Assembly (NCBI RefSeq): GCF_947507565.1
Contig: NC_089185.1
Span: 1,674,001 to 1,738,000, forward strand
DNA length: 64,000 bases
Direction of reading: 5' to 3'
From: Oscarella lobularis
Taxonomy: Eukaryota > Porifera > Homoscleromorpha > Homosclerophorida > Oscarellidae
The notes under the pieces are model-generated. The model did no database searches and had not been told where the DNA came from. It saw nothing but the letters and a program-made list of their open reading frames with translations. A program made the position numbers and the translations under genes. This document shows positions 31,388-43,759 of the stretch, one piece after another. How positions within the stretch are numbered: position 1 is the stretch's first letter; each line of letters starts with the position of its first letter.

Positions 31388-32489
31388 TCAGCCGACATTT
31401 ACCGGCAACGCCATGGCTATCTTCCATTTTCGAAGCTTTCTTGCCCATTCGTTTTTAAAAAGCACATGGCCAATGCAGCTTTGCCTCAAAATGAGATAAT
31501 CGGATCCGTAGATTAACTCGTCGACGACCGCTTTATACGCCTTTCGAGTCACTGTCGCTGGCGAAAGTAGAATACCTATACAATAGTCCACCTTTACGCT
31601 TTTGCGGCACGCAGCTAGAGTGCTAACTGCTAAGCCCAGTTGGTACTTCGTGATCGATCTTTGCCAAAGTAACACGGCCCCATCCGCCTCAATCGCCGAC
31701 CTTCCGAAAGTTCCTACGGCAATGAGGCGAGAATCTCTCCAGCCAACGTCGGTAACTGTTGCTACTCGTATCCGGCGAGGATTGCTCCATCCTTTCGCTG
31801 ACGACGCACAGGTTCGAGAAAATGGTGAAATCGATAACGCAGCCCGTCGCTTGCAAGATGAGGGCCTGAACGCCGTAGTGGGACGAATGTCCTCGTTTTG
31901 CCCATGTGCCGTCGAATGACATGGCTGCGTTATCGATTCGCTTCTCTGGCACTTCTCTCCTTTGCCATAATCGGCTTTTAACGCTTATTCTCTGAAAGCA
32001 ACAGTACAGTGTGTAATAGTGTAGATAAAGTAAGATGTCATTTGTTTACTTGAGTTACAGCGTTGTTAATTTTTTTATATGGTCGTTCCAGCAGTCGCGG
32101 AGTACTGGTGCAAGCGTATTAAATGCGCCTGCGAGCTTAGCATGTCTTGGCGACTTTTTACCTTGAGCACCGCCGCAAATACAGTGCGGCAATTGACATC
32201 TGAACTCTGGTCGCCTGTATTCACCTTCTTATACAAAAATTATTATAATGCGTATTTGGCCACCTAATTGGCTTTCGAGCGCGGGTGAAGTAGTAAGAAA
32301 TGGCATGATTTTGACATTACATGCATTTTTAGCTTCAGCATCGAACAGAAGCCACGTCGCTTCTATTCGACTTGTAGCAATGGCTGCTAAAAAAGCCTTT
32401 GGCAAATCGTCAAAGACGTGTGTTATGTCAACAAAGCGATGGCCATCAACCGAAAAAGTTTTTGAGATTTCGCTGATGGACGGCAACAT
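31388..32489 (-). pseudogene. Mutator-like (MULE) transposase, copy 2, N-terminal and catalytic part
   Basis: The blocks run in the family order on the minus strand. 32489-32229 has DGHRFVDITHVFDDLPKAFL. About 32150 has a decayed HAKLAGAFNTLAPVL. 31952-31800 has AMSFDGTWAKRGHSSHYGVQ and GCVIDFTIFSN. 31675-31388 has LLWQRSITKYQLG, AYKAVVDELIYGS and SCIGHVLFKNEWARKLRK, then a CRLTDA step in another frame. The SYDGTWxKRGHxSxxGV motif, whose Asp is presumed catalytic, and CxxHVxKRMGxxLR are diagnostic of the PF20700 MULE family. The Cys-rich spacer between TIFSN and LLWQRS is scrambled by a frameshift, so the copy is dead. Confidence 0.75.
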
Positions 32490-32529
32490 TAATCAGGTGG
32501 AAAGCGGGCTTGATCCTTACACGTAGCCC

Positions 32530-34975
32530 TAGCTAAGCGCTTCTTCAAAGAGAAACTCTCATTTGATTTTGATAGTGCATTTCATTTTTAACTCACCCCT
32601 TTTTCTCCTGCTTGCACAAAAGCAATCGAGACATTTTTCCAAACTATAACTTGTTCTGTTAGCAGGTTTTTCAAGCTTAGCGATTGTTGCCAATGGTTCC
32701 AAAATATTGCTACAGTATCTTATAATCGCTTTTTGACAGCAATGCAGGACCTAATGTTAAGCGTTTAGCGCTTCAAATACTGTACGACGAATTTCTCGCG
32801 AAAGGAAATCTAGCAAAAAAATCAAGTCATTTTCTATTTGAATGTTATTCTGTTAATTTTCAAGTTAAAAAAGAAAAATTAAAGATCACAAAGAAGAGTG
32901 AAACGCGAAGATGAAAAGAAACCAGCAGAACTAGACTTAGGTCTCGACTACGCTCTCTTCGTCGTCGTCGTCGTCGTCCTGATTGCCGCACATCACAAAG
33001 CACGAAGTGACGACCAAAGAAAGTAAGACGACACATACGCAGAAGAAGACTATGGAAATTATTTGCGACGAGCTCAAATTTTTCTTTTATTCGAGCCTTG
33101 ACCGCATTCAACTTTCGCTATTGCGGCAGAACGAGACAGGCCCGGCGCACGCATATGAACAGGTTGGGCCATGGTACGACCTAAAAATAATTACACGTCT
33201 TGGCAGGCTGGATTCCTGCTACATTCCAGCTTAGCAGACGTTTTGTTGACGTAAAGGTAACGCACGACGCACGCGACGTGCCACGTGCCTACACTTTTGC
33301 AATGGCTTCGTCTTTGCTTTATGCTACCACCTCTTCTACAACTTCGTTCCTAGATTTGGCAGAGGAGTCTCATCATCCAACTAAATCCTTTCTTTTTCAA
33401 AGAGGAAGTTCGGCAAATCTACGCAATCGTGTCATGCGTCCTATTTCAAAAAGTGGGCCTGTCTGCCTTTCGTTACAAAAGGCGTCGTTTTGTGTCACTT
33501 GTGTGTGAATACGTTAAAAAATAGATGTTGAAGTTGAAGAAGTTTCTTTCGTTAGACGTTCAAAAAGTCCCCAACAAATTGCAGCGTCTTCTGCCATATC
33601 ATCATAGCTGATGTCACTTTGAATAGACCATATTCCTCACGTGCAGCGCGTGACGTCACGACGGTGATCGCTTGTACTACGCATGTACCAAACATAGCCC
33701 GTTCATTACTTTCCGAATTTTGCGATAGCTTGTTTCTAATCGGACGTTCGAAAAGTTAATATCCGTTTGGCATTATAAAGCGTAAATGCACTGATATTAG
33801 AAAAGACGCTTGGTTTGGTAGCTAACCATTTTAACGTTCGATCCGGCAAGGAGAAAGGCCGAAGAAAAATTCCGAAAGTACCGAAAAAGAACTATTAGAA
33901 ACATGCGTAGTGCATTTAATCACCGACACGTGAGACGAGGCACGCAACTACGAAGGGCTAGGAAAATGGTCTATTCGAGAGAATGGCCGAAAAAATGCTT
34001 AAAGAAGAAAAAGCCTGGCGTGTTTAAAACACGCAAACGGTACAGATAAGAGCAAATTTCCTTACCCGCTCGACTCGGCTGGAGCACTCCTTTTTGATGC
34101 GGAAAACGTGTCGGTAATTCATGAGACGAAAGTTAGAGCCTGTTTGGAGAGGAAGGGCAGCCTCATTTACGACTTGTGAATGAGCGATCGCGCTCTGATC
34201 GGCTTCTCACAATTTAAATACATTTTCGTTACTTTTAACTGGCACGATGCTACGAGTAGCGAGGAAAACCCAGGATGGTGCAAAGTGTACTCTTCACCAA
34301 AAAGGGCATGTTCGCGGCATCAAGACAACTTCTACTGCGTTCCAACGCGACGGTTGTGCACCGCATGGAGCTTCGAAGCATTTCTCGACGAATTTCGAGT
34401 TCCTTACCTATTTCGGTGACTGAGTAGAACGCGTTTCGTAAAGCGTATCCAAGGAATGACAGCTACACGGCTGGTACCAGGGAATAGTCACGTGACAGGG
34501 GAGTTTCATATCTCTCTCTCCTTAATCTCTGACATGAATACCGTATCGGCTGTGACGTAGTGGCTGCTGCCGTACATGCCTTTGTGAAACTGTGGCTTTT
34601 CCCAGCATTATAAGCACCCGAAAGTGAAAAACGAGAGGGTAAGGATTGTATCCGGGTAATCACGCGCTACCAGTAATGTCGGAGCGCGCTCGCGCTATTT
34701 TCTAAAAAATTGCTTGTTTTGTCTTGACACAGGTCCAATTCCTCTTCCTCGGGCTCGCGACGTCGTTGTCGGTCTTCGAAAAGCGTCGTCGTGGTCGCTT
34801 TCCGCTTCAGAATCACTTGGAACTAAGCCGGAAGTTTTTCAAGATGGCGGAAGCAGAACGCCTACTTTTTACCGTTCGAATTGTCGCTATTCCCTTCGTC
34901 CGATTCATCGCGGTTCCAGTCGGTTTCGAAATTTTCGACTTAATCATCATCGTTTTGCGGGAGTATTCCTGTCTG
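32530..34975. other. Region without a recognisable gene, containing a small MITE
   Basis: A CGTCGTCGTCGTCGTCGTC microsatellite lies at about 32958-32978. The only other structure I see is the inverted-repeat element at 33621-33976. Open stretches at 33200-33508 and 34180-34419 have no motif I recognise. Confidence 0.4.
33621..33976. mobile_element. 356-bp MITE candidate with GAATAGACCAT ends
   Basis: The left end GAATAGACCATATTCCT is matched by the right end read inward, GAATAGACCATTTTCCT (16 of 17). It is noncoding, with CACGTG and GTGACGTCAC inside. The same terminal word recurs at 22272 (AAATAGACCATATTTCTGG) and, reversed, at 56208 (CCAGGAATATGGTCTATTT), so it may be a family. I could not find a convincing target duplication. 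Confidence 0.55.
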
Positions 34976-34980
34976 AATAG

Positions 34981-35250
34981 AAGTTTGCCAGAGTTACTCC
35001 GGTTTTTAAATCTGGCAATAGATCTGATCTTGCTAACTACCGTCCTGTTTCGTTACTTCCTATAGTTTTGAGACTGCTGGAAAAACTTGTTTTGGAGACA
35101 TTAAATTGTCATTTTGAGTCGAACTCTATTCTGCCTAATTTCAGATGTAGTTTCAGAAAAGCAAGATCTTCTATTGATGGAGTATCTGTTTTGGAAAATG
35201 ATTTACTAGCGGCCAAGAATCGCAGGCTTAATTCTGGAGCTGTGTTTCTT
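34981..35250 (+). mobile_element. LINE reverse transcriptase fragment
   Basis: The open frame reads KFARVTPVFKSGNRSDLANY, RPVSLLPIVLRLLEKLVLE, SILPNFRCSFRKARSSIDGV. These are RT motifs of non-LTR elements (KxAxVxPxFKxGxxxDxxNYRPISLL...EKL, then Q(F)GFRKxxSTxDA). The FADD catalytic block is missing and the copy stops at about 35250. The plus frame is uninterrupted, but both ends are cut, so it is a small dead fragment. Confidence 0.85.
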
Positions 35251-35254
35251 TATC

Positions 35255-38200
35255 CCACCCCTACCCTCTTCATTAGTTTTTTTTATTTTCGATAGACGTG
35301 CACGCAAGGATCTAAGCCGTTTCGTCCTCAGCGGAAGCGCTTTCCGCGCTCTTCCGCTGCTGCTTCTTCCCTGACGTTCGTCGTGACCGTGTTCTTCTAC
35401 GCCGTTTCTTTTTCACCTGTGCATAGGAGTTAAGAGTTTAGGTAAGGGTGTGTTGTTGTTTGTACCGTCGTTTGCGTGCCATGCGGGTAAATAGACTAGA
35501 CTATTTGTTGGACCATTCGACCGCGCCTTCCTCGATCGCGCTTTCGTATTCTGCCTAAATGGGCTCGCTGGGGTATTTCTTTCGCAGGGCTTTCTCCCTG
35601 TCTACGGCGACCTTCTGATCTTGTTCGAGGGTTGCGATTACCTTTAGGTAGTGAGTGACTAGGGAGTCCAGTATTTTGCCGTGATATTCCTTTTTGTGTT
35701 CCGCTAGTATTTGCGCGGTCGAAGAGTCGCGCGGGCGGAACGGATTAATATGTAGGGAGCACGTCATTCCCTTCGGCGGAGCCCAGATGTCGCGTAGCGT
35801 TGGTGTTCGGTGAGGCGCATATGGGCTTTTGTGAGCGCCTTCATGATGTGTATTGAGTATTCTGCGAGGTCTTTACCTCGTCTTTCATTTGTTTTCCCTT
35901 AGTTGTTGGCGTCGATGCCAAGATTGGCTCCGGTGGCGGAGGGAGCAGCAGTTTTGCCAATTTTTTCTCTACGATAGCTCGTAGTTTTTTCTCGAGCAAT
36001 TGCTCGAGAATCTAGACGCCAGCTATACGACGTTTAATGAAGAGATCAACGGCGTTGAGGCCCGCACATTCGCGCTCTTCCTCTTCCTTCTCCTCCTTCC
36101 TCGTCTTTGGCTTTGGAAGGCCTTGGCCTTCGCTTCGTCTTCAAGGATGCCCTCGACATCCTCCATGTCGAGTTGAGCGACAAGTTCGCCCTTTGCTGCA
36201 TCCATTGATGCATCCAATGAATCGTTGCTGCTAGATGAGCTGATTTTGCGCTGGCACACACGAGTTTCATCGATGTGGTCGACTTCTTCAGTGCCAAGTG
36301 AACTCTTTACGCGAGTTGTTAGTTTTTATATGATTTTTGTGTTTCAATTTCTTTTATCCAGGGAAGCTCAATTAAAAGGGAGAGGAGAAAGACAGTGAGC
36401 GCGAAGAAAAGAGAAGGAAGATCGGACATGAAGAGGGAAGAACAAGAGAAGGATCAACGGTATGAGGTATAGATTTATTTTTAGCTTCTTAATCATTTTT
36501 AATTTCTTTTAACCAAACTAACAACACAACAAAAATTTCTTCATCATTAGAAATACGCTAACTAAACTCAAAGTTTTAATCAAACTAATATAAACTGAAC
36601 AAAATTGTTTTGAGTACCTTTTTTACTTCTTTTTCTTAGCCCGCATTGGCAATTTCTCTTTTGCGCGATATTTTGCGTGCCTTTCCGACGGTTCGTCGCT
36701 GCCAAACCTTAATATTTGGAGATGCTGCTCTTTCTTTGAAAGGGACTGCGCGGCTCGCAGTGCGTACCCAGAACCGCGCGACGATCTAGGCGCCGACGTA
36801 GAAATGGGCTTGTCGTCATGACTCGTCGGTAGCGCTGCCGGAAGCGTCACGGTTCGATTGCGTGTCTATGGTCGAAGTTATGAGAGCCCACGCACTAAGC
36901 CTCTCGTGACGAAATAATAATGTGCACGCGACCTTACACATGAGGTCTTTAGAGAGGCGATTTTCGGTAACATTTTAAAGATTACGCCTAACCGGTTATG
37001 CAAGCACATTACTAACAATCGGCTGCGCAAAAGCGGGATTGGAAAATTTGCCATATTACTTTTCCTTATAACGGTAGGCACACCTCATCTCTGAATTTTC
37101 TGATCTGAACATGCTTCAGATGGTAGCTTCGTTCAATTTTTGTTTACCCAATTTCTCCTTCCCATTTATGTTCAAAAGATCAAAATTTTGTTAATTTTTG
37201 TTGAATTATTTTTGTTAAGTTGTTAGCTTGATCAAAACTTTGAGTTCACGTACAGTATTTCTAAGATACTTAGGCATATTCCTCGTGTGACGTCGCTGAG
37301 GGCAATATTTGGACATGCTTGCCTTTTCCGACGACTTTCTCTTCTTTTTAGTTTTTAAAATTAAGTTGAGTTTTGAAACCTATTTAGTTGTCGTTATTTC
37401 GAGTTTGTCGACTTGCTTGATGGTCAAGTCGAAGTCTTCTTCGACTTCTTCTGGCTCTACGTTATACGATATGTCGCATTCTGTGATAGTTCTGGGTCGT
37501 AAAGGCTATTTTCAAGTTTTCCGCTCTTGCAAACTTTCTCGATTTCGCATTGCGTTATGACGATAACTTTTTCTCACGTTGTTGCGTTGTGCAGCTTGTC
37601 GCGGATAGAAGACAAAAGCCAAAACTAGCATAGACTAGTTCCTGTTGCTTAGTTCTCCTCCGAAGTACTCCGTATTCTTCCGCTAGGACTTGACTACGCC
37701 TGAAATGCTGGCTGTTTTGGCAATTTTGGCTTCTGAAACGTCGGTAAGGGAGCGTTTGGCCATTGTTTCGATGCGTAACCGGAAATTCTATGAAACTGCT
37801 TATGCGCATGATCGTGTCGGTAAGTAGCGCGCAGTTCAAAAGAAAACGTTGGCGAGATTCCAAAGTAAAATTTAGATTAAGCTTGTGAAGTGTAAGTTTT
37901 TCGGTGTCGTCTTGTAAAGTGTAGAGACGCTGCTCTTCTTCAATTCTTCTTCAAAAAGTAGAATGTCGGATATTCTCCAACCTATGGCAATAGATAGTGG
38001 GAAAGATATGTGGTAAAATTGCATTTTTATTAATAGGTAAATGGTAGGTAAGCGGTAAATTATAAACCTTAATTACCTTCTCAAAGCCGGGTATCAGTCA
38101 AGAGCCTTTTCTATGACGGCTTTTTAATCAGCTAAGGATTTTACTCCCTTCTCGGATTCGTCTAGCAAGCAGCAACTCTTTAGAGAATAAAGGTCTCTGG

Positions 38201-38410
38201 GATGGAGAGTTGCATAGCACCTAGTAGGGCAAAAACCTTAATTATACTTCACTGTCTAAATCGTTATTCTTTACCTCTGATTTTCAAGGGATGATTGAAT
38301 ATCCTTTGCGGTAAGATGTCGGAAAGAAGAAGGCAGTGAAATCAGCCATGATGCGCCCATAAGAGACTACAACCGCTCAACGAAATATTCGGTTAGGTGT
38401 CTTATTCCTA
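35255..38410. other. Region without a recognisable gene
   Basis: Low-complexity acidic/basic minus-strand stretch at 36259-36023 (DMEDVEGILEDEAKAKAFQS, then an Arg/Lys run) may be an old exon. A palindromic TTTTTTCTCGAGCAATTGCTCGAGAA step lies near 35980-36010. There is nothing else I can support. Confidence 0.4.
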
Positions 38411-38414
38411 TTCG

Positions 38415-38777
38415 TTATCTAACAAAAGTTGCTGTTGGTTGGTAGTGAATTGACGCTCCTTTTTGAAAATTGAGGTTAAGTATGGTTGGACTGATATCAA
38501 TAATTGCTGTAGCGAAGTACAATGCTCGTGACGTTTCCGAAGATGTTGGCCTTTGAATAGTGTGGATGCTGTGGAAATCGTCTACGAGCACCGCCAAATA
38601 ACTTTCTCTTGTCGCATCTTCAAGGAGAGCATCAGTGAGCGTCGTGTTTCCGGTTGCTAGAGATCGTCTAAATTGTCTGATAGTCTTTTGATGGGTGCAT
38701 ATTCTGAGTCGCCGTCCGCATTCTAGCGCAGCCTCCGAGTAACCCGATAGCGAGAGATATAGACCGACGTCATTCAT
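38415..38777 (-). pseudogene. Fragment possibly of a transposon-associated (DUF6589-like) protein
   Basis: The minus frame has RRLRICTHQKTIRQFRRSLA then YLAVLVDDFHSIHTIQRPTS and ALYFATAIIDI. The step (V)LVDDFHxIHTxxxP followed by xxxATxxxDI occurs in one subgroup of the same large family as the 1975-3113 pseudogene, as I know it. It is one short open frame with no splice partners, so the assignment is tentative. Confidence 0.35.
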
Positions 38778-38799
38778 GAACGTTGTGTTCAGCTTGTAA

Positions 38800-40430
38800 A
38801 AGAAGGCAGTTATGAGTAGCTAAAAAATTAACCGAGTCCTAACCTCATTTCCTAGATAAGCCAATCGGTGAAGTTCTTTAGCAACTCTTGTGCGCCGAAG
38901 TGCAGCTCATCTCTCTGAGTCAAGAGTAGAAGAGTAGCCACTTGTGATATCCTTTTCTATCTGGCTGAAGAGTCTAGGAGAGTTTTCGAAAGTTGCAGCA
39001 CCCTGTTTGCAGTTTAAAGTACTTTCTGCTCTTTTCGCTTCCGCCACCTTCGCCCTCTTTCGGAGCTCTTTATAAACTCTAGCATGAAAAGCGCTACAGG
39101 TTGAAGCAATGTTGTGCGTTTAATTTATTGTACCTTGTGCTTCTTTGTTTGGAGGGGCGATCGCTCACTTCCTTGTCTTTTTTCAGAAGACATTTGACGT
39201 GACGCTAAATTGATTAAAAGAAAATTACTAGAGGCAAAGTTTGATTGCTCCTATTCGTCTATTACACTCTCTTGGCAATTCAGTATCACTTTCGTAGCAA
39301 AGGATATCTCGCTGGAAAGACGCCGACTGTGAACTGCGCCTCTGCGAGACTAGCTCAGCCTTCCGTTCTTTGTTCTGCAACGCCTTTAGGACCTCTTCCA
39401 CAGCAGATGTTTTTATTTCCTGTAGTAGACTTTCGGGATGTCCCTCTCCGATATCTTCGATTTGGTTGCAGGTTCGGGAGGAGCTCTTTCATTCATTTCC
39501 TCCGGATCACTTATGTTCAGATCGTCATTGCCAACCGCCGCGGCAGAAGAACGGAAATACTTTAAAGGTGAGCCCGTAAGCAGTTTTTAGCTTTTTTTGT
39601 TGCCATCTCTGTTTTCTCCTTTTCCTGAAACCGAACGTAATACCTTTGTTCGGTTTCGAGCGAGTGGCTGTTGCACTCAGCCAAATAGCGCCTTTGCTTC
39701 TCGTCAAGGATGGCTGAGAGTGCTGATCACCCGACATACAATTGTAACCGTAACATTTCCCAGTTCTGGAAAGTTATCTCTCATGAAATTTTGCAAAGTC
39801 CGCCTTGAATGAAATTTCCGTTCACCGAACGAAGACATTTTCTTTCGTCGACGACATATGGAGATTTTATCGTCTGGGCGCTTGCAGATTTCTACATTGA
39901 GAGAATCATCGTGGACGATGATTTCATTCGTACCGCTAAGTGTCAAGCGGTTTTACCGTGTTGAAATAATGCCTGCAATGTTAGGAAAATGGTATACGAG
40001 ACAAAGACCGACGGTGCGACAAGGTGACTATAAAGGCGACTAAGGCGTTGAACAGCGCAGCTTCTGTAAAAAGACGACGTTGAGGGAGATGTGAAGTAAG
40101 AAAGTGGTACCTGTATTATTCAGTAGTTTCATGTGCGATGCCTTTTGAACGCTTGCCCGAAACGAAATGACGAGAGCAGACGTAGGTGTATCGAATCTGT
40201 GTCCTAGTAACTAACACGTGGTATGGCCTGCACCTAGCGTTTTCGCATCTCTGAACCTTCAGGCGGAATCCTGTAGAAGCTCAGAGAGCCAGGAGCGCAG
40301 CGCGACGTGCAGTCCACTTCACCATGTCACCCACTACGGCGTCTACAATAGGTGACGTGCTCTTGTGACGTCACATGCATATGCCCCATTGGTGACAATC
40401 TATCATGACACAACGTTTCTTTAATCTATT
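38800..40430. other. Region without a recognisable gene
   Basis: The minus-strand stretch 39946-39704 (LSGTNEIIVHDDSLNVEICK, KMSSFGERKFHSRRTLQNFM) has protein-like composition and may be an unidentified exon. Otherwise nothing is supported. Confidence 0.3.
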
Positions 40431-40439
40431 GACGATGAA

Positions 40440-40800
40440 AGTGTGCGTGGTGGCAAGACAATCCAGCGTTTTTGAGTAAGAAAAGGTGCCGGGATCATGA
40501 TATCCGACTTCATGGAGAAGCAACACGGTTTTTGCAGCTGCTTTTAAACAAGAACGCAGACAAATTGAATAAGAGGCAACAATAACAGCTACAGGACAGG
40601 AGACACTTTTTGTAGCAAGTGAAAGATGCAGTTTCCATAGCCGAGGAAAGGTACAACTCCGAAAATCATACACTTCTTTGGGTATTTGACCACTCCTCAA
40701 ATCATGCGGTTAAAGAAAAAGACGCTCTCGTTGCGTTGCGTAAAGTCGAATTAAACTACGCGCTCCTTTAATTGGAAAAGCAAACGCCAAATTTTATAAA
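40440..40800 (+). pseudogene. DDE transposase fragment, copy 3 of the 60-62 kb family
   Basis: Two plus-strand frames carry family steps: GIMISDFMEKQHGF (aligning with GLMVSDFIDEYCG of the 61 kb copy) and NHTLLWVFDHSSNHAVKEKD then ALVALRKVELNY (aligning with DILWIFDQSSNH...DALNVKRMNVG). The second block holds the second catalytic Asp. Stops and a frame change lie between them. It is heavily decayed and lacks both ends. Confidence 0.6.
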
Positions 40801-42290
40801 TTTTAATCTTGGTCTCCTTTTTTCAGGCGAAGTGATCTCGAGTTTTCTATGACATAAGCTAAATGTCACACTCATTGTTATCAGTGTAGAAAACCAGCGT
40901 ATCTAATTCTGTTTGCTCCCTACACTTTCGTGTTTCAGCGTTAGTTTTTTAGTGAATCGTCTTCGCTTCTGGTATTCCATTTTTTATAAAAGCACCTTCA
41001 CTTTACGCCACCTCGTTCCAAACAATTTTTGGTGATCGCCAAAGATTGTGGTGACGTCGCTCAAGCACAGCAGCTTCAATGTGCATTGATACCCAACATT
41101 GCCTGAGCGTTTCTCTTGCCCATTTAAATTTTCCTTTAGTTCCAAAATGATACTCCCCAAGGTCCAACGCCAATTATCAACAACTTCGTTTAAATCCGTA
41201 AACCACTAAGCAACGATTTCTGAACTTCGAAAATGTTAATTAGACAACAATATCTTGACAGACGAATCATGACCGCTCTTTTTGTTGATGGCAAATGCTT
41301 CAAACACCACTTTGCTTCACACTGAACAACAAGTTGCAAAAGATGGTAAACTTTTAACATCTAAAACATCGAAAAGTGCAGTACATTTTGCACGTACAAA
41401 GAAAAACGTTACATGGATCGCCTCCTCTTTGACGGCCTCCTTGCGTGCTCGATGCTGCATGCTCGCCCTCGCTTTAGTCATGGATGACGTATAAAATAAA
41501 CCCTATGAAAAGTTTGTTGGTATCCTTTCGCTGTTCTTACGCTAGCTCTTTCTATTTGCGTAGCATGCTGGACCTCAAGGGTCTGAGTGAACCAAGGCGG
41601 TCTGCGGTGATGCGTTGGAATGTGCGTACCCGTGCAATAAAGGCTGGAGACAATGTTGGTAAATGGCTAATTGAGCTCATAATTATTGTTCAATCATTTT
41701 AATAAGCTAAAATTTAATATATGTTGCCCGAACGCAGCCACCCATATAGTCATGCAAATCCTCACACGGATCTTATTCTTCAAACTATGCAGGCGATGGA
41801 CGGTGCAAATGTAAATAAAAAATGCGCCAGCGACTTTCTTGTGTGAAGTCCCTACACAAACCTAAACGGATTATCGTATGAGATTAAGGAAATTTTATTA
41901 TTAATTTTTAGATCATGATGATGTGCAGCAAAACTGCGCCAAAGAAATTTAGCAGAAGTTACCACTTACTTGCAACTTCCCGCGCCGTACGTTGTCTTAT
42001 CATACGAAGAACGACGAAGCTTTCAAAGAAGGACCCTCCAACGCAGGTAACGCTGCCGCCGACGGGAAAGCCGGTTTAGGACCCCTTCTTTTGCAGTTAA
42101 CGCTGCTGCAGGCGAGAAAGCCGACGAAGGATCTCCCTCCACCGCAGTTAATTAACGCTGGCGCCTCCGCATATACTCTCTATTCACTCTGACTTCGAAT
42201 CCGGACGTTGAGTGCCTTAATTAAATAATCCACTTAGCAATGACACGAGACATCCTTACTGTCTTGCACGCTCTACAGCAGCCATAGTTT
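40800..42290. other. Region without a recognisable gene
   Basis: AT-rich. It contains an imperfect threefold repeat of about 65 bp at 42005-42165 (units around GGACCCTCCAACGCAGGTAA / GGACCCCTTCTTTTGCAGTT / GGATCTCCCTCCACCGCAGT). One frame once coded repeated GPSNAxNAAAxxKA-like residues. Confidence 0.4.
42005..42165. repeat. Three imperfect 65-bp tandem units
   Basis: Each unit has GGA(C/T)C, GCAG(G/T)TAA, CGCTG and GAAAGCCG landmarks. Indels break the reading frame between units. Confidence 0.7.
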
Positions 42291-42297
42291 GTAGGGA

Positions 42298-43755
42298 ATG
42301 GGGCGCGGTAAACGGGTAACTGCTCGTGAGAAACTGTTAATAGAGCGGTTTCGATCCTTTCTCGTCCATGAAAGTCGAAGTCGGTACTCATTGGCGAAAG
42401 GGCGTGTTTGGGATCGCTTACAGAAAGCTAAAGGCCTTAGTCTTTCAACGCTTAGCAAGATTCACAACGAATTGAAAGCACGAGTTGCGTAATTGACGAT
42501 TCTCCTGCAAAGCGAACTCGCTATCGTACACCGCGCCCAACCCGATAACTGTCGATGATTTTGATCATGCCTGTATTCGGCGAACGTTGCACGACCTGTA
42601 CGAGCGTAAGGAGTGCCCAAAAATCGACTCCCTTTTGGCGGAGCTGAAGAAAAAGGAGTGTTTAGCGGAGGCCGTACAACGCTTCTCAAAGTCAATGGGA
42701 TTTCGTTACTCTGAAACGATAAGGCTTTTTGAAAGAAGAGACTGTCGACACAAGTACCTCCGACATGTGCGGCGGCTATGAGCAGAAGGACGACCAATCG
42801 TTTACTTCGGCGAAACGTGGATCAATGCTCACCAATGCTCACGCTGCACCACAGTGATTGTGGTTTGATGACTCTGGCAAAGGCGGATGAAAAGGCGATC
42901 GGAAAAGGACAGCAGTTAATAATTTTGCATGCAGGTTAGTTAGTATTTTAATGCCATTTTATCATCTTCTAACTCGCTTGATTATAAGGGTACAACAAAG
43001 GGTGGATCGAAGGAGCAAGCCTCGTATTTCGCTTTAAAACAAAGTCAGAAGATTATCATGACGAAATGAACGGAACTCATTTTGTTGAATGGCTCAAGAA
43101 CCAACTTTTACCTAATCTTCCTCCGCATGCAGTTATCATCATTGATAATGCCCCTTACCACAACGTCGTGACCGAAAAGGTTCCAACGAAGTCGTCAAAA
43201 AAGGCCTTAATGCAGGAGTGGCTAACCAGACATACCATTGAGAGGGACAGGCGTGAGTTGAAACGAGAATTATTTGAGAAGACACGAAAAGAGGCCCTCA
43301 GAAAAAATTCGTTATTGACGGAATGGCTAGGGAAAATGATTGTATTGCTCTTCGCTCTCCTGTAGCCCACTGTGAGCTCAATCCGATTGAGATTGTTTGG
43401 TCAAAAGTAAAAGGGTTTCCGAAAAAGAATAACAAAACGTTTAGATTAGCCGACTTAGAAAAGCTGGTTCCTGAAGCATTCGATACCGTGACATCGGACA
43501 TATGGGCAAACTGCTGCGAGCAGGCAATCAAAGAAGAAATAAGTTCTGGGAGTCGGACGGCTTACAAGAAGCTGTCAATCAATTAAGAAGCTGTCAATCA
43601 ATTTCTGATCGAGTTTGGCGATAGCAACCAAGAAGACGACGATCTTGAGTACGTAAGAAAGAGCACTTCTCTGTCTTGACGGAGCCGTAACGGACGATGA
43701 TGAGCTTTACGCCGATGATCGCGAACTGCTTTGCATAGACGAATGTGAAAAGTAA
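42298..43755 (+). pseudogene. Tc1/IS630-like (DDE_3) transposase, frameshifted
   Basis: The N-terminal HTH region (42298-42492) is MGRGKRVTAREKLLIERFRS. The next block (42560-42780) has DDFDHACIRRTLHDLYERKE and RFSKSMGFRYSET, then GETWINAH in place of the usual ETWVNAHH. The catalytic half (42970-43340) has KGWIEGASLVFRFKTKSEDY, QLLPNLPPHAVIIIDNAPYH (second Asp) and the KxLLxEWL-type linker. Then CELNPIEIVWSKVKGFPKKN (catalytic Glu region) and AFDTVTSDIWANCCEQAIKE follow. It is nearly full length. A short GT...AG intron fits at 42935-42988. Frameshifts near 42500, 42780, 43340 and 43535 inactivate it. I did not find terminal inverted repeats by eye. Confidence 0.8.
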
Positions 43756-43759
43756 TCAC

